NCBI GenBank assembly: GCA_964242735.1
Contig: CAXTAK010000006.1
Span: 62,001-126,000, forward strand
Origin: CADCUY01 sp964242735
Lineage (GTDB): Bacteria; Actinomycetota; Actinomycetes; Actinomycetales; Quadrisphaeraceae
DNA: 64,000 nt
Direction: 5' to 3'
The notes beneath the pieces were generated by a model that worked only from the letters and a program-made list of their open reading frames with translations, was not told the DNA's origin and searched no databases. Numbering within the stretch: the first letter of the stretch is position 1; every line of letters begins with the position of its first letter. Shown one piece after another: positions 43,474-52,560 of the stretch. Made by a program: the position numbers and the translations under genes.

Positions 43474-44349
43474 TCAGGCGAGGGCCGGACGGGCACGATC
43501 CCGGTGCGCCTCCACGGCCTCGCGCAACGCCGCCAGCACGTAGCCGGGCACCGCCACGCCCTGGCGGTGGGCCCACAGCAGACGCGCCTCCACCCGCCCG
43601 ACGTCGCGCGCGAACGTCTCGAGCTCGGTGTCGAGCCCCAGGTCGACCACCACCCCTCCGAGGTCCGCCCGGTGCGCGGGCGTCGCGGCCCCCACCAGCC
43701 CGAAGGACCGCGAGCGCAGGAACCTCGCCAGGTGCAGCTGCCACGGAGCGAGCACCCCGTGCTGCAGCATCGACGTCGCCGACATCTGGTAGAACGCGAA
43801 GTGCCCGGGCTCCTGCTGCTTGATGGGCGCGACGACCGTGGTGGAGACGGCGTGCTCGCCCATCTCCCCCAGTCCGTCGTTCATCGCGTTGTACGCCAGC
43901 ACCGCCGAGCGCTCGGTGGCCGCACCGGTCAGGTAGTACAGCAGCCGCACGACGTCGTGCACCGGGCTCAGGTGCGCCAGTGCCCCCAGCACCCGCACCC
44001 GCCCGCTCACACCGTCCACGCCGGGCTCGGCGGGCGCCAGGTCCAGGTCGCGCTGCAGCTGGTCGAGGATCAGCCCGTGCTGCAGCTCCTGCGGGGCCCA
44101 CACGTCCTGGTAGAAGGAGCGGTTCGTCTCGTCGACGTGCGGCAGCAGCAGCAGCAGCTCCAGGACGTTCCGCTCGACCTCCAGCTCCACGCGCGCCATG
44201 TAGTCGATGACGCCGCCGAAGCGCGCCGCGACGGCCCGGGGGTCGCGCACGGTGCGGTCCACGGAGCCCAGGGCCAAGGGGGGGTGCTCCTCGCCGAGGC
44301 GGGCGACGTGGTCCGCGATCCGCGTGGCGGTGATCACCGCGCGGCTCAC
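43474..44349 (-). CDS. Ferritin-like di-iron-type protein
   Basis: The 291-residue, mostly helical protein has spaced Glu and Glu-x-x-His elements. RVELEVERNVLELLLLLPHV is followed by WAPQELQHGLILDQLQRDLD (E-x-x-H), and later KQQEPGHFAFYQMSATSMLQ (E-x-x-H). This pattern resembles ferritin-like di-iron folds, including acyl-ACP desaturases. It may oxidise or desaturate an acyl chain, which would fit the neighbouring acyl reductase cluster on the opposite strand; this is inference. GTG 44349 is the start. The true function is unknown. Confidence 0.6.
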   Translation of the reverse strand: MSRAVITATRIADHVARLGEEHPPLALGSVDRTVRDPRAVAARFGGVIDYMARVELEVERNVLELLLLLPHVDETNRSFYQDVWAPQELQHGLILDQLQRDLDLAPAEPGVDGVSGRVRVLGALAHLSPVHDVVRLLYYLTGAATERSAVLAYNAMNDGLGEMGEHAVSTTVVAPIKQQEPGHFAFYQMSATSMLQHGVLAPWQLHLARFLRSRSFGLVGAATPAHRADLGGVVVDLGLDTELETFARDVGRVEARLLWAHRQGVAVPGYVLAALREAVEAHRDRARPALA

Positions 44350-44606
44350 GCTCAGCGCCCGCGGTCGCTGCCGGGCGCGGGGGACGCCGGTGGTGCGAGG
44401 CGCGCCGGATGCACCGGTGCGGCTGAGGTGGGGGTCATGGCAGCTCCTCGCGGGCCCGCAGAGCCGTCCGCACGGCTGTGGATGCGGGCACCGCACCTGC
44501 CATCGGCGGCCGCGGCGGCCTCCTTGAGGAGGCGACGTCCCCGCGCGGGGACGTCGTAGGGTGCTGGCAGCGGCTGGGTCCCCGGTCCGCGGACGGCGGG
44601 AGCACG

Positions 44607-46979
44607 GTGAGCGGACCCACGGGCGTGCGGCTGCGCGACGCGCTGCACGGGCGGCGCATCCTGCTCACGGGGGCCACCGGCTTCATCGGCGAGGCGCTGC
44701 TGCGCACCCTGCTGGTGGAGGTGCCCGGGGCCCGCCCCGTGGTGCTGGTGCGCCCCAAGGCCGGTCAGGGCGCACAGGCCCGCCTGGCCCGCACCCTGCG
44801 AAGGGCCACCTTCGCGCCCGCGGTCGAGGCCGGCGGCGGTGGCGCGGCCGGGGTCGCGGCACTCCTGGCCCGGGTGGAGGTCCTCGAGGGCGACCTGTCC
44901 GACGTCCCCGCCCTGCCCGCTGACCTCGACGTCGTCGTGCACTGCGCGGGGGAGGTCTCCTTCGACCCCCCGATCCAGGAGGCGTTCGCCGTCAACGTGG
45001 TGGGCACCGCCGCGCTGCTGGCCCGCGTCGCGGAGGTCGACGCCGGACGCGGGCACGTGCACTACGTGCACGTCTCCACCGCCTACGTCGGGGGCCGTCG
45101 CCGCGGGCCGGTCCCGGAGGGGCCGGTGGAGCACTCCGTGGACTGGCGCGCCGAGCTCGACCTCGGGGTCGCCGTGGCGCGTGGGATCGAGGAGGCCTCA
45201 CGAGCCCCCGAGCGCCTGGCCGCCTTCAACGCCGCGGCCGACGCCGAGCACGGGCGGGCCGGGGCGCTGACGGCCGCCGCGGACGCCGAGCGGCGCCGCC
45301 GGGCGTGGGTGAGCGACCAGCAGCGCGCCGCCGGCGGCCAGCGCGGGCACTCCCTGGGCTGGACCGACGTGTACACCTTCACCAAGGCCCTGGGTGAGCG
45401 GGTCGTGGAGGATCTGGCGGTCGCCCACCACGGCCTGCCCGTCAGCGTCGTGCGCCCCTCGATCGTGGAGTCGGCCCTGCGCTCACCCCACCCGGGGTGG
45501 ATCGAGGGCTTCAAGATGGCCGACCCGATCATCTTGTCCTACGGGCGCGGGGAGCTGCCCGAGGTGCCCGCCTCCCCCGACGCGACCATCGACATCGTGC
45601 CGGTCGACCTCGTCGTCAACGCGATGGTCGCCGTCTGCGCGAGCCCCCCGGCGGCGGGCTCCCCGGCGTACTTCCACGTCTCCTCCGGTGCGCGCAACCC
45701 GCTGCCCTTCCGCCGTCTGGTCGAGCTGGTGCGCGAGCACTTCGAGGCGCACCCCTTCGACCCGGGCGAGAGCGGCCCCGACGCGCTGCCCGACTGGCGC
45801 TTCCCCGGCGCCGCCGCCGTCGAGCGCCGCCTCGCCCTGGGCGAGAAGCTGCACGCCGCCGCGGAGCGCGCCGTCGGGGCGCTGCCGCGCAGCGACCGGG
45901 TGCGCGACTGGGCCCGAGACCTCGACCGCGCGAAGACCCGCCTGGAGCTGCTGCGCCGGTACTCCGACCTGTACCAGGCGTACACCCAGTCCGAGCTGCA
46001 CTTCGTCGACGACGCGACGCTGGCCCTGCACGAGGGCCTGCACCCCGACGACGCGGAGGTGCTGGGCTTCGACACCGCGGCCATCGACTGGGCGCACTAC
46101 ATCCGCGACGTGCACTCCCCCGCGGTCACCGCCCCGGTGCGCAAGCAGGACGACCTGCGCCGGCGTCGGCGCGCCTCGGCCTCGCGCGGGCGCGAGCTCC
46201 CCGTCGCCCCTGGGGGAGGAGCGGGCGCACCTCCTGACGTCCTCGCGGTGTTCGACCTCGACGGCACGCTGATGTCGTCCAACGTGCTCGAGAGCTACCT
46301 GTGGGTGCGCCTGCCCGAGCTGGGCGCGGTGGCGCGGGCGCGCGAGGTGGGCGGGGTGCTGCGGCGCCTGCCCGCGCTGCTCGCCGCGGAGCGCCGCGAC
46401 CGCAGCGACTTCCTGCGCCAGGTGTACAAGCGCTACGAGGGCGCTGACCTCGCGCAGCTCGACGCGCTCGTCGACGAGGTGCTCACCGACCACACCCTGG
46501 CGCGGGTGAGCGCCGCCGCGCTGCGCCGGGTGCGCGCCCACCGCGCCGCCGGGCACCGCACGGTGCTGCTCACCGGGGCGATCCGTCCCCTGACCCGCCC
46601 GTTCGCGCCGCTGTTCGACGAGGTCGTCAGTGCCCACCTCGCCGCGGACGCCGCCGGGCGGGCGACCGGCTACCTCGCCTCCCCGCCGCTGGTGGGCGAG
46701 GCCCGCTCGGCGTGGGTGGTGCGCCACGCCCAGCTCGGCGGGTACGACCTCGCCCGGTCCTACGCCTACGCCGACTCCCACTCGGACCTGCCCCTGCTGC
46801 GCTGCGTGGGCCTGCCCACCGCGGTCTCCCCCGACGTGCCCCTGCTGCGCGCGGCCCGCGCCGCCCGGTGGCCGGTGGAGACCTGGGCGGCGCCGGACGC
46901 CGCGACCTCGACCGGCGGGCTGCTGCGCCGGCTGGTGCCCTCCGCCGCGGGCGACACCGCCGGGGCGGCCCTGCCGTGA
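44607..46979 (+). CDS. Fatty acyl-CoA reductase fused to HAD-IB phosphatase domain
   Basis: The 790-residue protein starts with an extended SDR (FAR-N, NAD_binding_4) domain. The cofactor loop is TGATGFIGEALL (21-32), then VVHCAGEVSFDPPIQEAFAV and catalytic Tyr256/Lys260 in VYTFTKALGE, and RPSIVESALRSPHPGWIEGF. This is the alcohol-forming fatty acyl reductase family. A linker leads to a HAD-IB domain with FDLDGTLMSSNVLESYLW (nucleophile Asp550, acid Asp552), TVLLTGAIRPLTRPFA and SYAYADSHSDLPLL. The product would be a fatty alcohol or aldehyde, with a phosphate-removal step nearby. GTG 44607 has GGGAG upstream. It leads a four-gene run. Confidence 0.88.
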   Translation: MSGPTGVRLRDALHGRRILLTGATGFIGEALLRTLLVEVPGARPVVLVRPKAGQGAQARLARTLRRATFAPAVEAGGGGAAGVAALLARVEVLEGDLSDVPALPADLDVVVHCAGEVSFDPPIQEAFAVNVVGTAALLARVAEVDAGRGHVHYVHVSTAYVGGRRRGPVPEGPVEHSVDWRAELDLGVAVARGIEEASRAPERLAAFNAAADAEHGRAGALTAAADAERRRRAWVSDQQRAAGGQRGHSLGWTDVYTFTKALGERVVEDLAVAHHGLPVSVVRPSIVESALRSPHPGWIEGFKMADPIILSYGRGELPEVPASPDATIDIVPVDLVVNAMVAVCASPPAAGSPAYFHVSSGARNPLPFRRLVELVREHFEAHPFDPGESGPDALPDWRFPGAAAVERRLALGEKLHAAAERAVGALPRSDRVRDWARDLDRAKTRLELLRRYSDLYQAYTQSELHFVDDATLALHEGLHPDDAEVLGFDTAAIDWAHYIRDVHSPAVTAPVRKQDDLRRRRRASASRGRELPVAPGGGAGAPPDVLAVFDLDGTLMSSNVLESYLWVRLPELGAVARAREVGGVLRRLPALLAAERRDRSDFLRQVYKRYEGADLAQLDALVDEVLTDHTLARVSAAALRRVRAHRAAGHRTVLLTGAIRPLTRPFAPLFDEVVSAHLAADAAGRATGYLASPPLVGEARSAWVVRHAQLGGYDLARSYAYADSHSDLPLLRCVGLPTAVSPDVPLLRAARAARWPVETWAAPDAATSTGGLLRRLVPSAAGDTAGAALP

Positions 46980-47049
46980 GGGTCGGCCCAGCTGCTGGGA
47001 GCAGCCCTGCCGGGACGGACCGCCCCGCAGTGAGGGGTGGTCGAGGGTG

Positions 47050-48297
47050 ATGCGCGCCCTGGAGGTCTACCGCTCCGCGCCCCGCTACGCCGCCGCGCGC
47101 GCCTCGGGGGGGCGGATGCCGGGGCTGCTCGTCGGCGCCGTGGCACCGGTGCGCCTGGTCACCCGCGAGCGCCCCGATCCCGCCGGGTCGGGGTGGGCCG
47201 CCGCCCGCCCCCGCCTGTCGGGCATCTGCGGCTCCGACCTCGGGGTGGTCACCGGTTCCACGTCGCTGTACTTCTCCGCCCTGTCCTCGATGCCGTTCGT
47301 ACCCGGCCACGAGGTGGTCGCCGAGCTGCTCGAGGACTGCGAGGACCTGCCCCGCGGCACCCGGGTCGTCGTCGACCCGGTGCTGCCCTGCGCGCCCCGC
47401 GGGCTGCCGGCGTGCGCCGGGTGCGCTGCGGGCACCCCCAACCTCTGCGACAGGGTCACCGTCGGCCACCTCTCCCCCGGCCTGCAGACCGGGTTCTGCG
47501 CCGACACCGGCGGCGGGTGGGGCGAGCAGCTGTCCGTGCACCGCAGCCAGCTGCGCGCCGTGCCCGACGACCTGCCCGACGAGCGCGCCGTCCTCGTCGA
47601 GCCCCTCGCCTGCGCGGTGCACCTCGCGCGCCAGGCGCAGGTCGCGCCCGGCGACGCGGTCCTGGTCTCGGGGGCCGGCGCGGTGGGGCTGTTCGCCGTC
47701 CTCGCCCTGCGCGAGCTCACCCCCGCGGGCTCGATCACCGTGGTCGCCAAGCACGAGCGCCAGGTCGCCCTCGCCCGCGCCTTCGGGGCCAGCGACGTCG
47801 TCCGCCCCAGCGCGGCGATGGGCGGGGTCCGGCGCACCACCCGGGCGCTGAAGGTCTCCCCGTCGGGGCCGCTCAGCGAGGGCGGGGTCCCCGAGGCGCT
47901 TGCCCGGACCGCGCTCGGCCGCAGCGCCGGCGCCGGGGAGTTCCTCCTCGGCGGGGTGGACGTCGCGGTCGACTGCGTGGGCTCGCCCGCCTCCCTCGAC
48001 CTCGCGCTGCGCTCGACCCGCGCCGGGGGCCGCGTGGTGCTCTCCGGCATGCCCGCGCCCGGCGCTGACCTCTCCCCGGTGTGGTTCCGCGAGCTGACCC
48101 TGACCGGCACCTACGCCTCGCGCGGCGACGCCTTCGACGTCGCGCTGCGCCTCGCGGCCGAGCCGGGCACCCCCCTCGACGGGCTCGTCGGGGGCCGCTA
48201 CCCCCTGCACCGCTGGCGCGAGGCCCTCGACCACGCGCACTCGGCGGGCCGCCTCGGCACCGTCAAGGTGTGCTTCGACGCCAGAGACCGCTCGTGA
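47050..48297 (+). CDS. Zinc-dependent medium-chain alcohol dehydrogenase
   Basis: The 415-residue MDR-superfamily enzyme has SGICGSDLGVVTG (catalytic Cys), PFVPGHEVVAELLEDC (GHE motif), and the structural zinc loop region CAPRGLPACAGCAAGTPNLC. The Rossmann motif is SGAGAVGLFAVLALRELTPA, and VDVAVDCVGSPASLDLALRS follows. It could interconvert the fatty alcohol from the upstream reductase with an aldehyde. The insert around residues 255-295 is Arg/Ser-rich and longer than usual. ATG 47050 has GAGGG close upstream. It lies 70 bp after the reductase and 37 bp before the LarA-like gene. Confidence 0.88.
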   Translation: MRALEVYRSAPRYAAARASGGRMPGLLVGAVAPVRLVTRERPDPAGSGWAAARPRLSGICGSDLGVVTGSTSLYFSALSSMPFVPGHEVVAELLEDCEDLPRGTRVVVDPVLPCAPRGLPACAGCAAGTPNLCDRVTVGHLSPGLQTGFCADTGGGWGEQLSVHRSQLRAVPDDLPDERAVLVEPLACAVHLARQAQVAPGDAVLVSGAGAVGLFAVLALRELTPAGSITVVAKHERQVALARAFGASDVVRPSAAMGGVRRTTRALKVSPSGPLSEGGVPEALARTALGRSAGAGEFLLGGVDVAVDCVGSPASLDLALRSTRAGGRVVLSGMPAPGADLSPVWFRELTLTGTYASRGDAFDVALRLAAEPGTPLDGLVGGRYPLHRWREALDHAHSAGRLGTVKVCFDARDRS

Positions 48298-48334
48298 CCC
48301 GCCCCGCGCACCAGACCCCGCCCAGGAGCCGCAC

Positions 48335-49915
48335 GTGACCCGCCCCGGACTCGTCCTCGAGGTCGACGACCGCACCCCCCCGCTGGTCGTCCACGAGGGC
48401 GACGGCTTCCGCCTCCAGGAGTTCCCCCGGGGCACGCGGGTGATCTACCCGCCGGAGTCCATCCCCTCGGTGCCCGACGTCGAGGCGGCCATCACCCGGG
48501 CCCTGCTGGAGCCGCTGGACAGCGAGCCGCTGCCCGAGCTGCTCTTCCCGGGCATGCGCCTGACGATCGCCTTCGACGACATCTCCCTGGCCCTGCCGCA
48601 GATGGCGAGCCCAGACATCCGCCAGCGCATCATCGAGCAGGTCCTGACGATGGCCGCCCGGGCCGGCGTGGACGACGTCGAGCTGGTCGCGGCGAACGCC
48701 CTGCACCGGCGGATGACGGCCGACGAGCTGCGCGGGATCCTCGGGGAGCGGGTGTTCCGCAGCTTCCACCCCCAGGGCAAGCTGACCAACCACGACGCCG
48801 AGGACCCGGCGGGGATGACGCACATCGGCATGACCGACCAGGGCGAGCACGTCGAGATCAACCGCCGCGCCGCGGAGTCCGACCTGCTGGTCTACGTGAA
48901 CGTGAACCTCGTCGCGATGGACGGCGGGCACAAGTCGGTGCCGATCGGCCTGACGTCGTACACGAGCCTGAAGCACCACCACAACAGCCACACGATGATG
49001 CAGTCGCGCTCGTTCATGGACCACAGGCACTCCGCGATGCACCACTCCGCGTGGCGCATGGGCCGGGTCCTGAAGGACCACCTGAAGATCTTCCAGATCG
49101 AGACCACCCTGGACAACGACTGCTTCCCCTCGCAGTTCGCGTTCCTGCAGAAGCGGGAGTGGGAGTGGTCGCTGAGGGACCAGGCCTCGATGCTCGCGGC
49201 GCGGCGCGGGCTGTCGGTGGCGCCGGCGTCGCTGAAGCACCGGATCTTCCAGGGCATCCGCGCCCCCTACGGGCTCACGGGGGTCACCGCTGGGGAGGTC
49301 GAGGCCGTGCACGAGGCGACGCTGGCGCGGGTGCACCGCCAGCAGGTCGTGGAGGTCGACGGGCAGTCCGACGTCATGGTCATGGGGGTGCCGTTCATCG
49401 GGCCCTACAACGTCAACTCCACCATGAACCCGATCCTCGCGGCCTGCATGGGCCTCGGCTACTACTTCAACTCCTACCGGGGCAGGCCCGTGGTCCGCGA
49501 GGGCGGGGCCGTCATCCTGTACCACCCGGTGGAGCCGGTGTTCAACCAGCTCCACCACCCCAGCTACGTCGATTTCTTCGATGAAGTCCTGTCCGTCTCC
49601 ACCGACCCCGCGGTGATCGAGGCGAAGTTCGAGGAGCAGTACGCCACCGACCCCTGGTACGTGCACCTGTACCGCACCTCGCACGCCTACCACGGGGTGC
49701 ACCCGTTCTACATGTGGTACTGGATCAGCCACGCCCTGGACCACTGCGGCGACATCGTGTGGGTCGGCGCCGACCGGAAGGCCGTGGAGCGCATGGGCTT
49801 CCGGGCGGCGTCGAGCCTCGACGACGCGCTGGCGATGGTGCAGGGCAGCGTCGGGCGATCGCCGTCGATCACCTACCTGCACAACCCGCCGCACCTGATC
49901 GCCGACGTCCGGTGA
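48335..49915 (+). CDS. Divergent LarA-like (lactate racemase family, DUF2088) protein
   Basis: The 526-residue protein is about 100 longer than typical LarA. By eye against Lactiplantibacillus LarA, LVAANALHRRMTADEL aligns with the His108 block (His124 here). DGGHKSVPIGLTSY aligns with the Lys184 segment that covalently holds the nickel-pincer nucleotide (Lys200 here). SLKHHHNSH aligns with nickel ligand His200 (His216 here). The position of catalytic His174 is Val190. It has unusual His-rich stretches (around 213-240) and a Trp/Tyr/His-rich C-terminus. An AGGAG precedes GTG 48335. Its operon partners are lipid enzymes, and larE/B/C lie nearby. The reaction is unknown. Confidence 0.8.
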   Translation: MTRPGLVLEVDDRTPPLVVHEGDGFRLQEFPRGTRVIYPPESIPSVPDVEAAITRALLEPLDSEPLPELLFPGMRLTIAFDDISLALPQMASPDIRQRIIEQVLTMAARAGVDDVELVAANALHRRMTADELRGILGERVFRSFHPQGKLTNHDAEDPAGMTHIGMTDQGEHVEINRRAAESDLLVYVNVNLVAMDGGHKSVPIGLTSYTSLKHHHNSHTMMQSRSFMDHRHSAMHHSAWRMGRVLKDHLKIFQIETTLDNDCFPSQFAFLQKREWEWSLRDQASMLAARRGLSVAPASLKHRIFQGIRAPYGLTGVTAGEVEAVHEATLARVHRQQVVEVDGQSDVMVMGVPFIGPYNVNSTMNPILAACMGLGYYFNSYRGRPVVREGGAVILYHPVEPVFNQLHHPSYVDFFDEVLSVSTDPAVIEAKFEEQYATDPWYVHLYRTSHAYHGVHPFYMWYWISHALDHCGDIVWVGADRKAVERMGFRAASSLDDALAMVQGSVGRSPSITYLHNPPHLIADVR

Positions 49916-49931
49916 CCCCCGTGGTGACGCG

Positions 49932-50891
49932 ATGAGCGGAGGGCTGCCCCAGGCCGCGCGCGAGGCCCGCTCGGACCTGGCGCTGGTCGCCCGCGGGTGG
50001 CGGTGGGGACGCCGGCCCCTGGTGCCCGCGTCCGCGGCGGGCTCTCGCGCGGTCGCGCCCAGACCCCCGTTCCCGACGGCGTGGTCGCGCACCCCGGCGG
50101 TCAGCGCGGTGCGCGACGCCGTGCAGGCGGTCGGGCTGGTGCCGCTGATCGCCCGAGAGCTCGACGTGCGGGTCAACGGCCTCGACGTCCTGCACCGCCT
50201 CCGCGAGCTCGGCGACGGGCCGGTGATCTTCGTGTCCAACCACGCCTCGCACCTCGACACCGCCCTGGTGCTCACCTCGCTGCCGCAGGCGTGGCGGCGC
50301 CGGACGGCCGTGGCGGCGGCAGCGGACTACTTCTTCGACACGTGGTGGCGGGCCACCGGCTCGGCCATGGTCTTCGGCACGTTCCCCATCGAGCGGCGCA
50401 GCGGCACCCTGAGCTCCACCCCGCAGGAGCTGCTGGGCGACGGGTGGAGCATCGTCATCTACCCGGAGGGCACCCGCTCCCCCGACGGGTGGACCCAGCG
50501 CTTCCACCTCGGGGCGGCGTACCTGGCGGTCACCGCGGGCGTCCCCGTGGTGCCGGTGGCCATCCGCGGCTCCTTCGCGGCGATGCCCCGGGGCCGCAGC
50601 TGGCCCCTGCGCGGGCGCCCTCCGGTGACCGTGCGCTACGGCGAGCCGGTGCGGGCGGGCGACGGCGAGGGAGTGCGCGCGCTGGGCCCGCGCATCGAGG
50701 CCGCCGTCGCGCGGCTGCACGACGAGGACTCGAGCACCTGGTACGAGGCGGCCCGGCGCGCCGCGAGCGGCACCACCCCGTCGACGTCCGCGCCGGCGGC
50801 GGGGGGCGAGGCGGTGGCGACGTGGCGCCGGGTGTGGGAGCGCACGGAGGCGCCCGAGGTGCGCCGCCCGCGACGGGTGTGGGGCGACTGA
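49932..50891 (+). CDS. PlsC-type 1-acylglycerol-3-phosphate acyltransferase family protein
   Basis: The 319-residue protein has the acyltransferase motifs HX4D in VSNHASHLDTALVL (His104, Asp109), FPIERRSG, YPEGTRSPDGW and VPVVPVAIRGSFAAMPRG. It would transfer an acyl chain from acyl-CoA or ACP to a glycerol-phosphate-type acceptor at the membrane. The N-terminus (about 1-60) is Arg/Ala-rich with no clear membrane segment. It begins 16 bp after the LarA-like gene, so it is almost certainly in the same message. It implies that the cluster builds or remodels a lipid. ATG 49932 is the only sensible start. Confidence 0.9.
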   Translation: MSGGLPQAAREARSDLALVARGWRWGRRPLVPASAAGSRAVAPRPPFPTAWSRTPAVSAVRDAVQAVGLVPLIARELDVRVNGLDVLHRLRELGDGPVIFVSNHASHLDTALVLTSLPQAWRRRTAVAAAADYFFDTWWRATGSAMVFGTFPIERRSGTLSSTPQELLGDGWSIVIYPEGTRSPDGWTQRFHLGAAYLAVTAGVPVVPVAIRGSFAAMPRGRSWPLRGRPPVTVRYGEPVRAGDGEGVRALGPRIEAAVARLHDEDSSTWYEAARRAASGTTPSTSAPAAGGEAVATWRRVWERTEAPEVRRPRRVWGD

Positions 50892-51074
50892 GCCGCCCCA
50901 CCCGCAACTGCACGACCGCATCACGACGAGCCGCTGTCAGGGCTGCGACCAGTCGTGTCCGGGGGGTGACCGGCCCCCGGCTGACACCGGGCGTCCCGCC
51001 ACCGCGTGACTACGGTGGCGAGACGCCCTCGCGACGATGGCGGTCACCACTGGGCACCACTCGGAGGTCTCGAC

Positions 51075-52283
51075 ATGGTCAGGGCGCTCATCATCGGCGG
51101 CGGCGTCGGGGGGCCGGTCGCGGCGATGGCGCTGCAGCGGGCCGGGTGGGACGCCACCGTCCACGAGGCGTACCCCTCGGCCACCAAGGACCACGGGGCG
51201 TGGCTCGGGGTGCAGGTCAACGGTCTCGACGCGCTGCGCGCGATCGGCGCCGACCACGTCGTCGCCGACGCCGGGTTCCCCACCCCCCGCGTCAGCTTCG
51301 TCAACGGTGCCGGCAAGCGGCTCGGCAGCGTGGGCACCGGCACCCCACTGCCCGGGGCCCGCGGGGGGGTGAGCCTGACGCGCGCCGACCTGTACCGCAG
51401 CGTGCACGAGGAGGCGCTGCGGCGCGGCATCGACATCCGCTACGCCTCCTCCCTCACCGGGGCGCGCACCACACCGCGCGGGGTGGAGGTGACCTTCGCC
51501 GACGGCAGCAGCGACGTCGCGGACCTCGTCGTCGGCGCCGACGGGGTGCGCTCCACGGTGCGCCGCCTCCTCGACCCCACGAGTCCTCCCCCGCGGTACG
51601 TGCCGGTGCTGAACCTCGGCGGGTACTCCGAGCACCGGCTGCCCGGCGGTGAGGTCGGGCACCTGACGATGGTCTTCGGGCGCCACGCCTTCTTCGGCCT
51701 GCTGCCCGCCCCCGACGGGCGCACCTGGTGGTTCTCCAACCCCCGCCTGCCCACCGAACCCGCGGGCGACGAGGTCAGTGCCAAGACCGACGAGGCCTGG
51801 CGCGCGGAGCTGAAGCAGCTGCACGCCGTCGACACCTCCTTCCCCGCCGCCGAGATCATCGACGGCACGGTCGGCGAGCTGCGCGCGTGGACGACGTACG
51901 ACGTACCGAGCGTGCGGGTCTGGCACGACGACCGCATCGTCCTCATGGGCGACGCCGCCCACGCGACCTCCCCGGCCGCCGGGCAGGGTTCGTCGATGGC
52001 GATCGAGGACGCCGTCGTCCTGGCCCGCTGCGTGCGCGACATGCCGCTGCCCGCGGCGCTCGCCCGCTACGAGGAGCTGCGCCGCGCACGGGTGGAGAAG
52101 GTGGTCGCCTCTGGGGCGCGCATGAGCAGCGCGAAGTCCCCCGGCACCGTGGCCCGCACCATGCGCGACCTGGTGATGCCGGTGATGATGAAGCAGATCG
52201 CCAAGCGCGGCGGTGGTCCGCTGTCCTGGGCGCAGCAGCACCACGTCGACTGGGACGCCCCCGCCCCCGCCCCCACTCCCTGA
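51075..52283 (+). CDS. FAD-dependent aromatic-type monooxygenase
   Basis: The 402-residue group A flavoprotein has the FAD-binding motif MVRALIIGGGVGGPVAAMAL, the DG motif VADLVVGADGVRSTVR and the second FAD motif RIVLMGDAAHATSPAAGQGS. The overall pattern is of the UbiH/PHBH/MhpA group that hydroxylates or epoxidises aromatic or polyketide substrates. ATG 51075 has a good GGAGG seven bases upstream. A 183-bp gap separates it from the lipid operon, so it probably has its own promoter. No dedicated reductase is needed in this class. The substrate is unknown. Confidence 0.9.
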   Translation: MVRALIIGGGVGGPVAAMALQRAGWDATVHEAYPSATKDHGAWLGVQVNGLDALRAIGADHVVADAGFPTPRVSFVNGAGKRLGSVGTGTPLPGARGGVSLTRADLYRSVHEEALRRGIDIRYASSLTGARTTPRGVEVTFADGSSDVADLVVGADGVRSTVRRLLDPTSPPPRYVPVLNLGGYSEHRLPGGEVGHLTMVFGRHAFFGLLPAPDGRTWWFSNPRLPTEPAGDEVSAKTDEAWRAELKQLHAVDTSFPAAEIIDGTVGELRAWTTYDVPSVRVWHDDRIVLMGDAAHATSPAAGQGSSMAIEDAVVLARCVRDMPLPAALARYEELRRARVEKVVASGARMSSAKSPGTVARTMRDLVMPVMMKQIAKRGGGPLSWAQQHHVDWDAPAPAPTP

Positions 52284-52560
52284 GCCCGGCGCCGCTGCAC
52301 GAGGGGGTGGCTCTTCGGCGCCGACCCCGCGGGCGGGGGCACGGGCAGGACGCGGGTGTCCCGACCTGCCGGGGCCGCCACCCCAGGACCCTGACCGCGA
52401 CCGCGCAGCGCACGACCGCCGTCGTCCAGCACTGCGGCGGCGCGGAGGTGCTGCACGCCGGCCGGTGACCCCGCAACCATCCCGAGCACCGCTGCGGCGC
52501 CGCGGTGGCGCTGCAGCGGGGACGGGGCCCGTCGGGTGCGCGGACCGGCCCGGTGACGGA

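Noticed and set aside
48335..49915. Calling the LarA-like protein a lactate racemase
   Set aside because: One of the two catalytic histidines is not at the expected position, the length is unusual and the neighbours are lipid enzymes. The family is clear, but the named activity is not supported.
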